A stretch of DNA of 64,000 nt from Oscillospiraceae bacterium (GTDB lineage: Bacteria > Bacillota > Clostridia > Oscillospirales > Ruminococcaceae), in assembly GCA_021769725.1 (NCBI GenBank), contig JAETSI010000010.1, positions 24,974 to 88,973 on the forward strand. Reading direction: 5' to 3'. The notes under the pieces are model-generated. The model was not told where the DNA came from. It worked only from the letters and a program-made list of their open reading frames with translations, and did no database searches. Of the stretch, positions 38,762-49,434 are shown piece after piece. How positions within the stretch are numbered: position 1 is the first letter of the stretch; each line of letters begins with the position of its first letter. Position numbers and translations under genes: made by a program.

Positions 38762-39673
38762 GTGGCAAAAAAGAAAGCAGGAGAAAGAACATGGAGTTTT
38801 TTCCGGTTTATGATACTTTTTGGTATCGGGTTTATTGTGCTTTACCCCCTTATTTATATGGTAAGCTGTGCATTCAGGGAGCGTTCTGATATGAACGATC
38901 CTACTGTCATGTGGCTGCCTCGTCATTACACTCTTGATGTCATAAAAGATACATGGCGCATAATGGACTTCGGCAGTATGCTGAAAAATACGATATTTCT
39001 TAATATCGGCTGCTCACTTGTGCAGGTAATGTCATGTGCCGTGACCGGATATGGCTTTGCACGGTTCAGCTTTAAGGGCAAAAAGCTGTTTTTTGGTATC
39101 GTTATAATGATGATACTGGTGCCTCCCCAGGTGATTTCGCTGCCGCTCTACACACAGTTTCGCTTTTTTGGCATAAAGGGACTTTTTTCGGTAAATCTGA
39201 TAGACAGTATGCTGACCATGTATCTTCCGGCGATGACAGCCAACGGAATACGTTCGGGTCTGATGATATTGATATTCCGACAGTTTTTCAGGGGACTTCC
39301 GAGGGAACTGGAAGATGCCGCCTGCATTGACGGATGCGGTCCGTTCATGACGTTTGTCCGTGTCATGATACCTAATGCTGCTTCGGCGTTTCTGACGGTA
39401 TTTCTCTTTTCGGTAGTATGGTACTGGAACGATTACTATGTAAGCACGGCGTTTTTTACCGATACCCGTACGGTTGCAACTGTGCTGTATGATCTTGATT
39501 CAAGGCTGAGCCGTGCCATTTACGGGGATTCCAGGATAAAGCCCAGTGCCCGTGAACTTATCGTATGGAAAGAAGCCGGCTGTTTAATGTCTGTTCTGCC
39601 TATATTAATAATGTATGTTTTCTTGCAGAAGCATTTCACCGAGGGGATAGAAAGATCGGGGCTGGCGTCATAA
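38762..39673 (+). CDS. Carbohydrate ABC transporter permease
   Basis: EAA loop EDAACIDGCGPFMTFVRVMIPNA; GTG start. Confidence 0.9.
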   Translation: MAKKKAGERTWSFFRFMILFGIGFIVLYPLIYMVSCAFRERSDMNDPTVMWLPRHYTLDVIKDTWRIMDFGSMLKNTIFLNIGCSLVQVMSCAVTGYGFARFSFKGKKLFFGIVIMMILVPPQVISLPLYTQFRFFGIKGLFSVNLIDSMLTMYLPAMTANGIRSGLMILIFRQFFRGLPRELEDAACIDGCGPFMTFVRVMIPNAASAFLTVFLFSVVWYWNDYYVSTAFFTDTRTVATVLYDLDSRLSRAIYGDSRIKPSARELIVWKEAGCLMSVLPILIMYVFLQKHFTEGIERSGLAS

Positions 39674-39752
39674 TTTTTTCTCCTTTAATTTAAACAAAAA
39701 ATATATTAATATAAAATTTACAATTTTGTTAAGGAAATTGTCCGGTAAAATC

Positions 39753-39781
39753 TTGCAATTTGCATCAAAGTATGGTATAAT
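39753..39781 (+). promoter_or_regulatory. Promoter of the S10 superoperon
   Basis: TTGCAA-N17-TATAAT. Confidence 0.7.
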
Positions 39782-39787
39782 TACAAC

Positions 39788-40103
39788 TGTTGAGTGCGCT
39801 GAAAGCGTACTGACTGCAGAAGATATGCGTTGAAACAGAAGGTTGCTGCCGGTATGGCAGGTAATTTCTGTGGAGTATGTCCGATTTTAAACCGGGCGAT
39901 TGGGATAGTGAACACAGTTTGTGGTATTTGGTCTGCGCAGCTTGCGTATGTGCAGAACTATGCTCTTTTTGTGCTCATATGCTTTATCACCTGGAAAACA
40001 TTAAAGTTTTTCGGGTTTTTTTATCAGATATAGCATGAAACACACGGGAACGTGTGAATCCTAGATCTGCGTCCCCATAATAAATCCTAAGGAGGCGAAA
40101 ATA
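39788..40103 (+). promoter_or_regulatory. Long 5' leader of rpsJ operon
   Basis: ~316 nt non-coding leader with hairpins (ctgcc-ggtat-ggcag; cacacg-ggaa-cgtgtg) and a T tract at ~40013-40021. Confidence 0.5.
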
Positions 40104-40418
40104 ATGGCAGTCAACGAAAAAATCAGATTCAAGATCAAGGGTTACGATTACGCTACTGTTGATATTGCAGCAGCTAAGATCGTTGAGGCAGCTAAGAGAA
40201 GCGGTTCAAGAGTTTCAGGACCTATTCCGCTCCCCACTGATAAGGAGGTCGTTACAATTCTCCGTGCAGTTCATAAGTACAAGGACAGCCGTGAGCAGTT
40301 CGAGATGAGAACTCACAAGAGACTTGTAGACGTTATCCGTCCTACAGACAAAACAACAGCTGCTCTTGAAAAGCTTGAAATTCCCGCAGGCGTAGACGTT
40401 GTTATGGAAGTTAAGTAA
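40104..40418 (+). CDS. rpsJ: 30S ribosomal protein S10
   Basis: [37 protein letters not shown]. Confidence 0.98.
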   Translation: MAVNEKIRFKIKGYDYATVDIAAAKIVEAAKRSGSRVSGPIPLPTDKEVVTILRAVHKYKDSREQFEMRTHKRLVDVIRPTDKTTAALEKLEIPAGVDVVMEVK

Positions 40419-40526
40419 TTAACTCTTTTGCGCATGCATACCGCAGTGGGATGCGGAATGGCGGTAGTCCGCCGGTCATGTTGATGCTTGCCATCAACCA
40501 ATAACCTAATTCAGGAGGAAAACGAT

Positions 40527-41159
40527 ATGCAGAAAGGTATTATCGGCAAGAAGATCGGTATGACACAGATCTTCGATGAAACAGGAAAAGTTGTTCCTGT
40601 AACAGTAGTTGAAGCCGGTCCGTGCGTTGTTGTACAGAAGAAAACTGTTGAGAACGACGGCTATGCAGCTCTTCAGCTTGGCTTCGGCGATGTAAAGGTT
40701 CAGAGAATGAACAAGCCTATGAAAGGTCATTTCGACAAGGCGGATGTTGGATACAAGGCAGAACTCAAGGAATTCAGACTTGACGACTGCGATTCCCTTA
40801 ACGTAGGCGATCTGGTAAAGGCTGACGCTTTTGCAGCAGGTGACGCAATCGACGTTATCGGCACGAGCAAGGGTAAGGGCTTCCAGGGCGCTATCAAGCG
40901 TCACAACCAGCACAGTCTCAGAGATACTCACGGTACAGGTCCTGTTCACAGACAGGCTGGATCAATGGGTGCGTGCTCCTCGCCTTCAAGAATCTATAAG
41001 GGCAAGGGCATGGCTGGTCACATGGGCGCAGAGCAGGTGACTGTTCAGAATCTCGAAGTAGTTAAAATAGATGCAGAAAACAATCTCATCGCTATCAAGG
41101 GCGCCGTTCCCGGACCTAAGGGCGGCATTGTATACATCGTTGACAGCGTTAAGGCTTAA
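40527..41159 (+). CDS. rplC: 50S ribosomal protein L3
   Basis: [36 protein letters not shown] aggagg upstream of 40527. Confidence 0.97.
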   Translation: MQKGIIGKKIGMTQIFDETGKVVPVTVVEAGPCVVVQKKTVENDGYAALQLGFGDVKVQRMNKPMKGHFDKADVGYKAELKEFRLDDCDSLNVGDLVKADAFAAGDAIDVIGTSKGKGFQGAIKRHNQHSLRDTHGTGPVHRQAGSMGACSSPSRIYKGKGMAGHMGAEQVTVQNLEVVKIDAENNLIAIKGAVPGPKGGIVYIVDSVKA

Positions 41160-41176
41160 GGAAGGAGGAAACGTAT

Positions 41177-41800
41177 ATGTCTACAATTTCAGTATTCGAT
41201 ATGGCTGGTAATCAGGTTTCCGAAACAGAGCTTTCAGATGCTGTATTCGGAGTTACTCCCAACGAGGCAGTAATGCACGCAATGGTTGTAAATTATCTCG
41301 CTAACCAGAGACAGGGTACACAGTCCACACTTACAAGAACAGAAGTAAGCGGCGGCGGCAGAAAGCCCTGGAGACAGAAGGGAACAGGTCATGCAAGACA
41401 GGGTTCAACACGTGCTCCTCAGTGGGTTCACGGCGGAATCGCTCTCGGACCTAAGCCCAGAGATTACAGCTATTCGCTTAATAAAAAGGTAAGAAGACTT
41501 GCAATGAAGTCTGCTCTTTCAACAAAGGTTATCGACAATAATCTTATCGTTCTTGACGCCCTTACACTTGACAGCTACAAGACAAAGACTGTTGTTGAAA
41601 TGCTCAAGGCTCTCGGCGTTGAAGGCAAGGCTCTCATCGTTACAGCAGAAGCTGATGCAAAGGTTATCAAGAGCGCAGCAAACATTCCCGGTGTAAAGAC
41701 GGCTGCTGTAAACACTCTTAATGTATATGACATTCTTAATCATGATAAGTTCATCGTTGTAAAGAATGCTGTTGGAAAGATCGAGGAGGTGTACGCATAA
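41177..41800 (+). CDS. rplD: 50S ribosomal protein L4
   Basis: [29 protein letters not shown]. Confidence 0.97.
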   Translation: MSTISVFDMAGNQVSETELSDAVFGVTPNEAVMHAMVVNYLANQRQGTQSTLTRTEVSGGGRKPWRQKGTGHARQGSTRAPQWVHGGIALGPKPRDYSYSLNKKVRRLAMKSALSTKVIDNNLIVLDALTLDSYKTKTVVEMLKALGVEGKALIVTAEADAKVIKSAANIPGVKTAAVNTLNVYDILNHDKFIVVKNAVGKIEEVYA

Positions 41801-42093
41801 TGAAAGCACCGCAGGATATTATTCTGAAGCCCATTATCACTGAAAAGTCAATGGACGAATTACAGAATGGCAAGTACACCTTTAAGGTAGCTACAGACTC
41901 CAACAAGTCAGAGATCAAGAAGGCAGTTGAGGCACTCTTTGACGTTAAGGTAGCTAAGGTAAATACTCTCAACTGCAACGGCAGGGAAAAGAGAGTTGGC
42001 AGATACGTTGGTAAGACAGCCGATTGGAAAAAGGCAATCGTAACTCTTACAGAGGATTCCAAGACCATCGAATTCTTTGAGGGTATGGTTTAA
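41800..42093 (+). CDS. rplW: 50S ribosomal protein L23
   Basis: [24 protein letters not shown]. Confidence 0.97.
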   Translation: MKAPQDIILKPIITEKSMDELQNGKYTFKVATDSNKSEIKKAVEALFDVKVAKVNTLNCNGREKRVGRYVGKTADWKKAIVTLTEDSKTIEFFEGMV

Positions 42094-42160
42094 TTACCTG
42101 AACGATCGGAAGGTATGGGAGTAATGCTCCCGCAAAAACGCATTTTAAGGAGTGAAATAA

Positions 42161-42994
42161 ATGGCTATTAAAAGCTACAAGCCTACGACACCTTCGAGAC
42201 GTCAGATGACTGTAACTGACTACTCGGTTCTGTCCAAGGTAGAGCCGGAGAAAAGCCTTCTCGAACCTATGAAGAAGAAGTCGGGAAGAAACAGCTACGG
42301 CAGAATTACAGTTCGCCACAGAGGCGGCGGAAACAGAAGAAAGTATCGTGTTATCGACTTCAAGCGTGATAAGGATAACATGATCGCTACTGTTCTTACA
42401 CTTGAATACGATCCTAACAGAAGCGCATTTATCGCTCTCGTTCAGTACGAGGACGGCGAGAAGAGATATATCCTCGCACCCAACGGCCTTAAGGTCGGCG
42501 ATAAGGTAGAGTCCGGTCCCGAGGCTGATATCAAGCCCGGCAACGCTCTCAGACTTGAGGATATCCCTGTTGGTACATTTATTCATGCTATTGAGCTTTA
42601 CCCCGGCAAGGGCGCTCAGCTTGTAAGAAGCGCAGGCAACCAGGCTCAGCTCATGGGTAAGGAAGGCGCTTACGCACTCGTAAGACTTCCCTCCGGCGAA
42701 ATGAGAAAGGTACCGATCGGATGCAAGGCTGCAATCGGTCAGGTTTCAAATATCGATCATGAAAACGTTAACTACGGTAAAGCAGGAAGAGTCCGCAATA
42801 TGGGCTGGAGACCTACAGTTCGTGGTTCTGTAATGAACCCCTGCGATCACCCCCACGGCGGTGGTGAAGGTAAGTCACCTGTCGGACGTCCCGGACCTGT
42901 TACCCCATGGGGTAAACCCGCTCTCGGCTACAAGACACGTAAGACACATAACAGAACCGATAAGTTTATCGTAAAGCGCCGCAACGGCAAGTAA
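42161..42994 (+). CDS. rplB: 50S ribosomal protein L2
   Basis: [17 protein letters not shown] ... [27 protein letters not shown]. Confidence 0.98.
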   Translation: MAIKSYKPTTPSRRQMTVTDYSVLSKVEPEKSLLEPMKKKSGRNSYGRITVRHRGGGNRRKYRVIDFKRDKDNMIATVLTLEYDPNRSAFIALVQYEDGEKRYILAPNGLKVGDKVESGPEADIKPGNALRLEDIPVGTFIHAIELYPGKGAQLVRSAGNQAQLMGKEGAYALVRLPSGEMRKVPIGCKAAIGQVSNIDHENVNYGKAGRVRNMGWRPTVRGSVMNPCDHPHGGGEGKSPVGRPGPVTPWGKPALGYKTRKTHNRTDKFIVKRRNGK

Positions 42995-43015
42995 TCTGAA
43001 AGGAGGAACTTATTA

Positions 43016-43300
43016 ATGAGTAGAAGCATTAAAAAGGGACCTTATGTCCAGGAGGTTCTTCTTAAGAGAGTTGTGGCTATGAACGAGGCAGGAGAAAAGA
43101 AGGTTCTCAAGACATGGAGCCGTTCTTCAACAATTTTCCCTGATTTCGTAGGTCACACATTTGCTGTTCATGACGGACGCAAGCACGTTCCGGTTTATGT
43201 TACAGAAGATATGGTAGGACACAAGCTCGGTGAGTTTGCACCTACAAGAACTTACAAGGGCCACGCAGGTTCAAAAACATCAAACAACGGTAAGAAATAA
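43016..43300 (+). CDS. rpsS: 30S ribosomal protein S19
   Basis: [19 protein letters not shown]. Confidence 0.98.
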   Translation: MSRSIKKGPYVQEVLLKRVVAMNEAGEKKVLKTWSRSSTIFPDFVGHTFAVHDGRKHVPVYVTEDMVGHKLGEFAPTRTYKGHAGSKTSNNGKK

Positions 43301-43320
43301 GCGGAAGGAGGAGTTCAGAG

Positions 43321-43656
43321 ATGGAAGCAAGAGCTTATTTAAGAAATGCTCGTATATCACCCAGAAAGGTGCAGATTGTTCTCGATCTTATCAGGAACAA
43401 GCCTGTTGACATCGCTTTGGCTACTTTAGATCTTACTCCGAAGGCTGCAAGTCCTATCGTTGCAAAGCTTGTAAAGTCCGCTATGGCAAACGCTGAAAAC
43501 AATTTCAGCATGAATAAGGACGACCTTTACGTTGCAGAATGCTTCGTAACCCCCGGTCCTATCATGAAGAGAATCATGCCAAGAGCACAGGGCAGAGCAT
43601 ATAGAATTTTAAAGAGAACATCACACATCACAGTTGTTCTTAAAGAAAAAGAATAA
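43321..43656 (+). CDS. rplV: 50S ribosomal protein L22
   Basis: [25 protein letters not shown]. Confidence 0.97.
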   Translation: MEARAYLRNARISPRKVQIVLDLIRNKPVDIALATLDLTPKAASPIVAKLVKSAMANAENNFSMNKDDLYVAECFVTPGPIMKRIMPRAQGRAYRILKRTSHITVVLKEKE

Positions 43657-43675
43657 TCCCAAGGAGGTTTGAATA

Positions 43676-44470
43676 ATGGGCCAGAAAGTTAATCCGCACG
43701 GTCTTCGTGTCGGCGTTATTAAGGATTGGGATTCACGCTGGTATGCCAACAAGGCAGATTTCGGCGACACTCTTGTTGAGGACTACAATGTTCGTAACTT
43801 CATTAAGAAGAGCTTGTATGCAGCAGGTGTTCCGAGAATCGAAATCGAGCGTTTTGCCGATAAGGTTAGAATTCACATCCACTGCGCTAAGCCCGGTATT
43901 GTAATCGGCAGAGGCGGCGCAGAAATCGAAAAACTCAGAACAAAGCTTGAGGCTATGATGAAGAAGCAGGTTTTCATCAATATCCTCGAGGTTAAGCAGC
44001 CTGATATGGACTCTCAGCTCGTTGCTGAAAAGATCGCTCTCGACCTTGAGAACAGAGTATCTTTCAGAAGAGCTATGAAGCAGTCTATCGGCAGAACAAT
44101 GCGTCTGGGCGCAAAGGGAATCAAGGTTAAGGTTTCAGGCAGACTTGCCGGTGCCGAGATCGCAAGAAGCGAAAGCTATCACGAAGGTACTATTCCGCTT
44201 CAGACCATCCGTGCCGATATTGACTACGGTTTCGCTGAGGCAGATACGACTTACGGAAAGCTTGGCGTAAAAGTTTGGATATATAAGGGCGAGATCCTCA
44301 AGGGCGACGCAGCTAAGGCAGCAGCTCAGAGAGAAAAGTTCGAGAAGAAGAACGACAGACCCAACGACCGCAGACGCCGTGACGACAGACGTGACGACAA
44401 GCGCGGCGGAAACAGACGCGGCGGCAGAAACTTCAACCGTGACGCTAAAAGAGAAGGAGGTAACCAGTAA
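43676..44470 (+). CDS. rpsC: 30S ribosomal protein S3
   Basis: [24 protein letters not shown] domain; RD/RGG-rich tail. Confidence 0.98.
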   Translation: MGQKVNPHGLRVGVIKDWDSRWYANKADFGDTLVEDYNVRNFIKKSLYAAGVPRIEIERFADKVRIHIHCAKPGIVIGRGGAEIEKLRTKLEAMMKKQVFINILEVKQPDMDSQLVAEKIALDLENRVSFRRAMKQSIGRTMRLGAKGIKVKVSGRLAGAEIARSESYHEGTIPLQTIRADIDYGFAEADTTYGKLGVKVWIYKGEILKGDAAKAAAQREKFEKKNDRPNDRRRRDDRRDDKRGGNRRGGRNFNRDAKREGGNQ

Positions 44471-44895
44471 TGCTGCTTCCAAAAAGAGTTAAGTACCGCA
44501 GAGTCCACAGAGGACGTCTGAAGGGTAAGGCATACAGAGGAAACAAGGTAACTTACGGAGATTACGGTCTCCAGGCTCTTGAACCGGCATGGATCACTTC
44601 CAACCAGATCGAGTCTGCCCGTATCGCTATGACACGTTACATCAAGAGAGGCGGTCAGGTATGGATCAAGATCTTCCCCGACAAGCCTATCACAGAAAAG
44701 CCGGCTGAAACACGAATGGGTTCAGGTAAGGGCTCACCGGAATACTGGGTAGCAGTCGTTAAGCCCGGCAGAGTTCTCTTTGAAATCAAGGGAGTTGCTG
44801 AGGAAACTGCAAGAGAAGCTATGCGTCTGGCTATGCACAAGCTTCCTATCAAGTGTAAGTTCGTAAAAAAGGCAGAGCAGGAGGTTGAGCAGTAA
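44470..44895 (+). CDS. rplP: 50S ribosomal protein L16
   Basis: [21 protein letters not shown]. Confidence 0.98.
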   Translation: MLLPKRVKYRRVHRGRLKGKAYRGNKVTYGDYGLQALEPAWITSNQIESARIAMTRYIKRGGQVWIKIFPDKPITEKPAETRMGSGKGSPEYWVAVVKPGRVLFEIKGVAEETAREAMRLAMHKLPIKCKFVKKAEQEVEQ

Positions 44896-45095
44896 TGAAG
44901 GCATCAGAAATCAGAGAAATGTCAGTTGATGAGCTCAACGAGAAGCTCGTAAGCCTGAAAGAAGAGCTTTTTGCTCTCCGCTTTCAGCACGCTATAAATC
45001 AGCTTGATAATACAGCTCGTCTTAAGGCTGTAAAGAAAGATATTGCACGCATCAAGACAACTCTGCGTGAGGCAGAGCTTGCTGCACAGCAGTAA
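44895..45095 (+). CDS. rpmC: 50S ribosomal protein L29
   Basis: [18 protein letters not shown]. Confidence 0.97.
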   Translation: MKASEIREMSVDELNEKLVSLKEELFALRFQHAINQLDNTARLKAVKKDIARIKTTLREAELAAQQ

Positions 45096-45114
45096 GAAAG
45101 GGAGGATTTAGCTA

Positions 45115-45375
45115 ATGTCTACTGAAAGAAACCTTAGAAAAACAAGAGTAGGTAAGGTTGTAAGCGATAAGATGGATAAGACCGTCGTAGTTGCTATCGT
45201 TGATAACGTTAAACACCCGCTTTACAAGAAGATCATCAAGCGTACCGTAAAACTCAAGGCTCACGATGAGAACAATGAGTGCAGAATCGGTGACCGTGTT
45301 GAGGTTATGGAAACACGTCCGCTTTCCAAGGATAAGAGATGGCGTGTTACAAATATCATTGAAAAGGCTAAGTAA
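45115..45375 (+). CDS. rpsQ: 30S ribosomal protein S17
   Basis: [30 protein letters not shown]. Confidence 0.97.
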   Translation: MSTERNLRKTRVGKVVSDKMDKTVVVAIVDNVKHPLYKKIIKRTVKLKAHDENNECRIGDRVEVMETRPLSKDKRWRVTNIIEKAK

Positions 45376-45414
45376 TTTTGATATAAGCTTAATGCTTGAA
45401 AGGAGGAACTCGCT

Positions 45415-45783
45415 GTGATACAGATGCAGACTTATCTTAAAGTCGCTGATAACACAGGCGCTAAGGAGCTTATGTGTATCAGAGTTCTGGGTGGTACACG
45501 CAGAAGATATGCAAATATCGGAGACGTTGTAGTGGCTTCCGTTAAGAAAGCAACACCCGGAGGCGTTGTAAAGAAGGGCGATGTTGTAAAGGCAGTTATC
45601 GTTCGTTCAGCTAAGGGTCTCAGAAGAGAGGACGGAACTTATATCCGTTTCGATGAGAACGCCGCTGTAATTATCAAGGAAGATAAGAACCCCAAGGGTA
45701 CACGTATCTTCGGACCGGTTGCTAAGGAGCTCCGTGAAAAGGAGTACACAAAGATCCTCAGTCTCGCACCGGAAGTTCTTTAA
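45415..45783 (+). CDS. rplN: 50S ribosomal protein L14
   Basis: [30 protein letters not shown] start. Confidence 0.97.
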   Translation: MIQMQTYLKVADNTGAKELMCIRVLGGTRRRYANIGDVVVASVKKATPGGVVKKGDVVKAVIVRSAKGLRREDGTYIRFDENAAVIIKEDKNPKGTRIFGPVAKELREKEYTKILSLAPEVL

Positions 45784-45801
45784 TGGAGGTGTCATTCGAT
45801 T

Positions 45802-46146
45802 ATGAGTAAGGTACACGTAAAAACCGGTGACACTGTTATCCTTCTCACCGGAAAGTATGAGGATAAATTCACAAGCAAGGGCGACAGAAAAACAGGTAAG
45901 ATCGTTGAGGTAAGCCCTAAAGAGGATAAGGTGATCGTTGAGGGAATCAACATCATCACAAAGCACGTAAAGCCCACAAGAATGGGTGAAAAGGGCGGCA
46001 TCATCAGAACTGAGGCTCCCGTATATGCTTCAAAGGTACAGCTTGTCTGCCCCAAGTGCGGCAAGCCCACAAGAGTCGGCCATACTTTTGACGACGACGG
46101 AAAGAAGCTCCGTGTCTGCAAGAAGTGCGGCAAGTCTTTTGAATAA
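45802..46146 (+). CDS. rplX: 50S ribosomal protein L24
   Basis: KOW motif, C-terminal CPKCGKPTRVGH...RVCKKCG. Confidence 0.96.
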   Translation: MSKVHVKTGDTVILLTGKYEDKFTSKGDRKTGKIVEVSPKEDKVIVEGINIITKHVKPTRMGEKGGIIRTEAPVYASKVQLVCPKCGKPTRVGHTFDDDGKKLRVCKKCGKSFE

Positions 46147-46163
46147 TGTAAAGGAGAACGACA

Positions 46164-46703
46164 ATGGCAAGATTAAAGGATTTTTATGTTAGCGACGTTG
46201 CTCCTGCAATGATGAAGAAATTCGGATACAAAAGCGTAATGCAGATTCCGAAGCTCGAAAAGGTTGTTATCAATGTAGGCGCCGGCGAGGCTAAGGATAA
46301 CTCAAAGGTTATCGATGCAATCATGACAGATCTCGCTGCTATTACAGGTCAGAAGCCTGTGGTATGCCGTGCAAAGAAGTCAGTTGCCAACTTTAAGCTC
46401 CGTGAGGGTATGCCTATCGGCGTCAAGGTAACGCTGAGGGCCGAGAAGATGTACGAATTCGTAGACAAGCTCTTTAATGTAGCTTTTCCTCGTGTTCGTG
46501 ACTTCAGAGGAATCAATGCAAATTCTTTTGACGGCAAGGGCAACTACTCAACAGGTATCAAGGAGCAGCTCATCTTCCCTGAGATCGAGTATGACAAGAT
46601 CGACAAGGTAAGAGGCATGGATATCAACTTCATCACAACTGCAAACACTGATGAAGAGGCTAAAGAGCTCCTGACACTTCTGGGCGCTCCGTTCATCAAG
46701 TAA
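46164..46703 (+). CDS. rplE: 50S ribosomal protein L5
   Basis: [22 protein letters not shown]. Confidence 0.97.
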   Translation: MARLKDFYVSDVAPAMMKKFGYKSVMQIPKLEKVVINVGAGEAKDNSKVIDAIMTDLAAITGQKPVVCRAKKSVANFKLREGMPIGVKVTLRAEKMYEFVDKLFNVAFPRVRDFRGINANSFDGKGNYSTGIKEQLIFPEIEYDKIDKVRGMDINFITTANTDEEAKELLTLLGAPFIK

Positions 46704-46719
46704 TCAGGGAGGAATAAAA

Positions 46720-46905
46720 ATGGCTAAGAAGGCAATGATCAACAAGCAGCAGAGAACTCCCAAGTATTCCACAAGAGCATATAACAGATGCAAGATTTGT
46801 GGCAGACCGCACGCATACCTCAGAAAGTTCGGCATCTGCCGTATCTGTTTCAGAGAGCTTGCACACGACGGTCAGATTCCGGGTGTTAAGAAGGCAAGCT
46901 GGTAA
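46720..46905 (+). CDS. rpsZ: 30S ribosomal protein S14 type Z (zinc-binding)
   Basis: 61 aa, [25 protein letters not shown]. Confidence 0.96.
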   Translation: MAKKAMINKQQRTPKYSTRAYNRCKICGRPHAYLRKFGICRICFRELAHDGQIPGVKKASW

Positions 46906-46929
46906 AATACGAAAAGGAGGTCATTCGGC

Positions 46930-47328
46930 ATGCAAATCACTGATACAATAGCAGATCTTTTAACAAGAATTCGTAATGCGAATACTGCAAAGCACGCCAC
47001 AGTTGACGTTCCCGCTTCAAGAGTTAAAAAGGATATTACACAGATTCTCGTTGACGAGGGCTATGTAAAAAGTTTTCAGCTTATTGAGGACGGCAAGCAG
47101 GGTGTTATCAGAATTACGCTTAAATACGGCGACAACAAGTCACCGGTAATTACAGGGCTTAGAAGGGTTTCAAAGCCCGGTCTGCGTATTTATTCAAGCT
47201 GCGCAGATATGCCCAAGGTAAGAAAAGGCCTGGGTATCGCAATCGTTTCAACTTCAAAGGGTATCGTTACCGACAAGAAGGCAAGAGAGCTTAACGTCGG
47301 CGGCGAAATCCTTGCATACATCTGGTAA
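46930..47328 (+). CDS. rpsH: 30S ribosomal protein S8
   Basis: [20 protein letters not shown]. Confidence 0.97.
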   Translation: MQITDTIADLLTRIRNANTAKHATVDVPASRVKKDITQILVDEGYVKSFQLIEDGKQGVIRITLKYGDNKSPVITGLRRVSKPGLRIYSSCADMPKVRKGLGIAIVSTSKGIVTDKKARELNVGGEILAYIW

Positions 47329-47341
47329 GGAGGACAACATT

Positions 47342-47887
47342 ATGTCAAGAATCGGCAAAATGCCTGTCAGCATTCCCGCAGGTGTAGAAGTCAAGAACGA
47401 CAACAACTGCATCACAGTCAAGGGACCTAAGGGCGAGCTTGCAAGACAGTTTTCTACTGAGCTCGGCATTGAGGTTGCTGAAGGTGTAATCACAGTTACA
47501 AGACCCAGCGATGACAAGAAGCATCGTTCACTTCACGGTCTTACAAGAACACTTATCGCAAACATGATCGAAGGCGTTACAAACGGCTACTCAAAGACTC
47601 TTGAGATCGAGGGCGTAGGCTACCGTGCTGCAAAGCAGGGAACAAAGGTAACTCTTTCACTGGGCTATTCACATCCCGTTATCATTGAGGAAACAGATCA
47701 GATAAAGCTTGAAGTTCCTCAGCCCAATAAAATTGTTGTAAGCGGTATCGACAAACAGGCTGTAGGTCAGTTTGCAGCCGAGGTACGTGAAAAGCGTCCT
47801 CCCGAACCATATAAGGGCAAGGGTATCAGATACGCCGGCGAGCATATCATCCGCAAGGAAGGCAAGGCCGGTAAGGGCAAGAAGTAA
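47342..47887 (+). CDS. rplF: 50S ribosomal protein L6
   Basis: [28 protein letters not shown]. Confidence 0.97.
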   Translation: MSRIGKMPVSIPAGVEVKNDNNCITVKGPKGELARQFSTELGIEVAEGVITVTRPSDDKKHRSLHGLTRTLIANMIEGVTNGYSKTLEIEGVGYRAAKQGTKVTLSLGYSHPVIIEETDQIKLEVPQPNKIVVSGIDKQAVGQFAAEVREKRPPEPYKGKGIRYAGEHIIRKEGKAGKGKK

Positions 47888-47906
47888 TTAGAAGGAGCAA
47901 ATTGCT

Positions 47907-48266
47907 ATGATTAAGAAGTTTGACAGCAATAAAGCAAGATTAAAGAGACACCGCAGAGTACGTGCAAAGATCTCTGGAACTGCTCAGCGTCCCCGTCTCA
48001 ATGTGTTCCGCTCAACAAAGCACATCTACGCTCAGCTTATAGACGACGTAAACGGTGTTACTCTTGCCAGCGCATCCAGCATGGACAAGGGATTTGACGG
48101 AAACGGCGGCAACGTTGAAGGCGCACGCAAGGTCGGCGAGATGATCGCTAAGAACGCAGCCGATAAGGGCATCACCGAAGTTGTATTCGACAGAGGCGGT
48201 TACCTTTATCACGGCCGTGTCAAGGAACTTGCAGAAGGCGCACGTGAAAACGGATTAAAGTTCTAA
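47907..48266 (+). CDS. rplR: 50S ribosomal protein L18
   Basis: [23 protein letters not shown]. Confidence 0.97.
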   Translation: MIKKFDSNKARLKRHRRVRAKISGTAQRPRLNVFRSTKHIYAQLIDDVNGVTLASASSMDKGFDGNGGNVEGARKVGEMIAKNAADKGITEVVFDRGGYLYHGRVKELAEGARENGLKF

Positions 48267-48281
48267 GAGGGAGGTACAACA

Positions 48282-48782
48282 ATGGCTAATATTGAAACAC
48301 AGGCTCCTGAGTTCGTTGAGAAGGTCGTTGCAATTAACAGAGTTTCCAAGACTGTTAAGGGCGGCCGTATCATGAAGTTTGCTGCACTTGTTGTAGTAGG
48401 CGACGGAAACGGCACTGTAGGCTTCGGTCTCGGTAAGTCCGGCGAAGTTCCGGATGCAATCCGCAAGGGAATTGAGGACGCTAAGAAGAACCTTAAAAAG
48501 GTTGCTCTCAAGGGAACTACTATCCCCCACGAAATCGTAGGCGAATTCGGTGCAGGCAGAGTTCTTATGAAGCCCGCCGCACCCGGTACCGGCGTTATCG
48601 CAGGCGGTCCCGTTCGTGCCGTGATCGAAGTTGCAGGCATCAAGGATATCAGAACAAAGTCACTTCGTTCAAATAATCCCTGCAATGTAGTAAGAGCTAC
48701 CATCAACGGTCTTACATCATGCACATCCATTAAAGAGGTTGCTGCAAAGAGAGGCAAGTCCGTTAAAGAAATTTTAGGTTAA
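48282..48782 (+). CDS. rpsE: 30S ribosomal protein S5
   Basis: [29 protein letters not shown]. Confidence 0.97.
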   Translation: MANIETQAPEFVEKVVAINRVSKTVKGGRIMKFAALVVVGDGNGTVGFGLGKSGEVPDAIRKGIEDAKKNLKKVALKGTTIPHEIVGEFGAGRVLMKPAAPGTGVIAGGPVRAVIEVAGIKDIRTKSLRSNNPCNVVRATINGLTSCTSIKEVAAKRGKSVKEILG

Positions 48783-48796
48783 GGAGGCAGTAACAC

Positions 48797-48973
48797 ATGG
48801 CTAAGAACATCAAGCTCGTAAAGAGCCTTATCGGAAGAAAAAAAGACCAGATTGCTACTGCTCAGTCACTTGGCCTCAAGAAGGTCGGCGACGTTACAAC
48901 CCAGCCCGATAATGAGCAGACAAAGGGCAAAATCAATAAAATCTCACACCTTGTTGAGGTTACAGAAGCGTAA
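48797..48973 (+). CDS. rpmD: 50S ribosomal protein L30 (58 aa, below ORF track cutoff)
   Basis: Own translation: [61 protein letters not shown] aaggagg. Confidence 0.95.
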   Translation: MAKNIKLVKSLIGRKKDQIATAQSLGLKKVGDVTTQPDNEQTKGKINKISHLVEVTEA

Positions 48974-48991
48974 GCAAGGAGGTGCACACTA

Positions 48992-49432
48992 ATGAAAATT
49001 CACGAATTAACTCCCGCACTCGATTCCAACAAGGCTGTTAAGCGTATCGGCAGAGGCCACGGCTCGGGCAACGGAAAGACTGCCGGCAAGGGCCATAAGG
49101 GTCAGAACGCACGTTCAGGCGGTGGTGTAAGAATCGGCTTTGAAGGCGGACAGATGCCCCTCACAAGAAGAATCCCTAAGAGAGGCTTCAACAATATTTT
49201 CGCTGCAAAGTATGCTATCGTAAACGTTTCGGATCTTAATGCATTCAAGGATGGCACTGTTATTGATACAGAGCTTCTCATTGCATCGGGTCTCGTTAAG
49301 AAGGCTTATGACGGCGTTAAGGTACTCGGCAACGGAGAGCTTACTGCTAATTTAACTGTAAAGGCTGCTAAATTCTCACAGAGCGCTATCGAAAAAATCG
49401 AAAAGGCTGGCGGGAAGGCAGAGGTGATCTAA
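48992..49432 (+). CDS. rplO: 50S ribosomal protein L15
   Basis: [28 protein letters not shown]. Confidence 0.97.
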   Translation: MKIHELTPALDSNKAVKRIGRGHGSGNGKTAGKGHKGQNARSGGGVRIGFEGGQMPLTRRIPKRGFNNIFAAKYAIVNVSDLNAFKDGTVIDTELLIASGLVKKAYDGVKVLGNGELTANLTVKAAKFSQSAIEKIEKAGGKAEVI

Positions 49433-49434
49433 TA

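Noticed and set aside
39830-40033. 67-aa plus-strand ORF upstream of rpsJ
   Set aside because: Falls in the structured S10 leader and has no convincing RBS; leader peptide not excluded but unsupported.
39674-40103. Riboswitch of a known metabolite class
   Set aside because: No recognisable aptamer core motif; location before rpsJ fits ribosomal-protein leader better.
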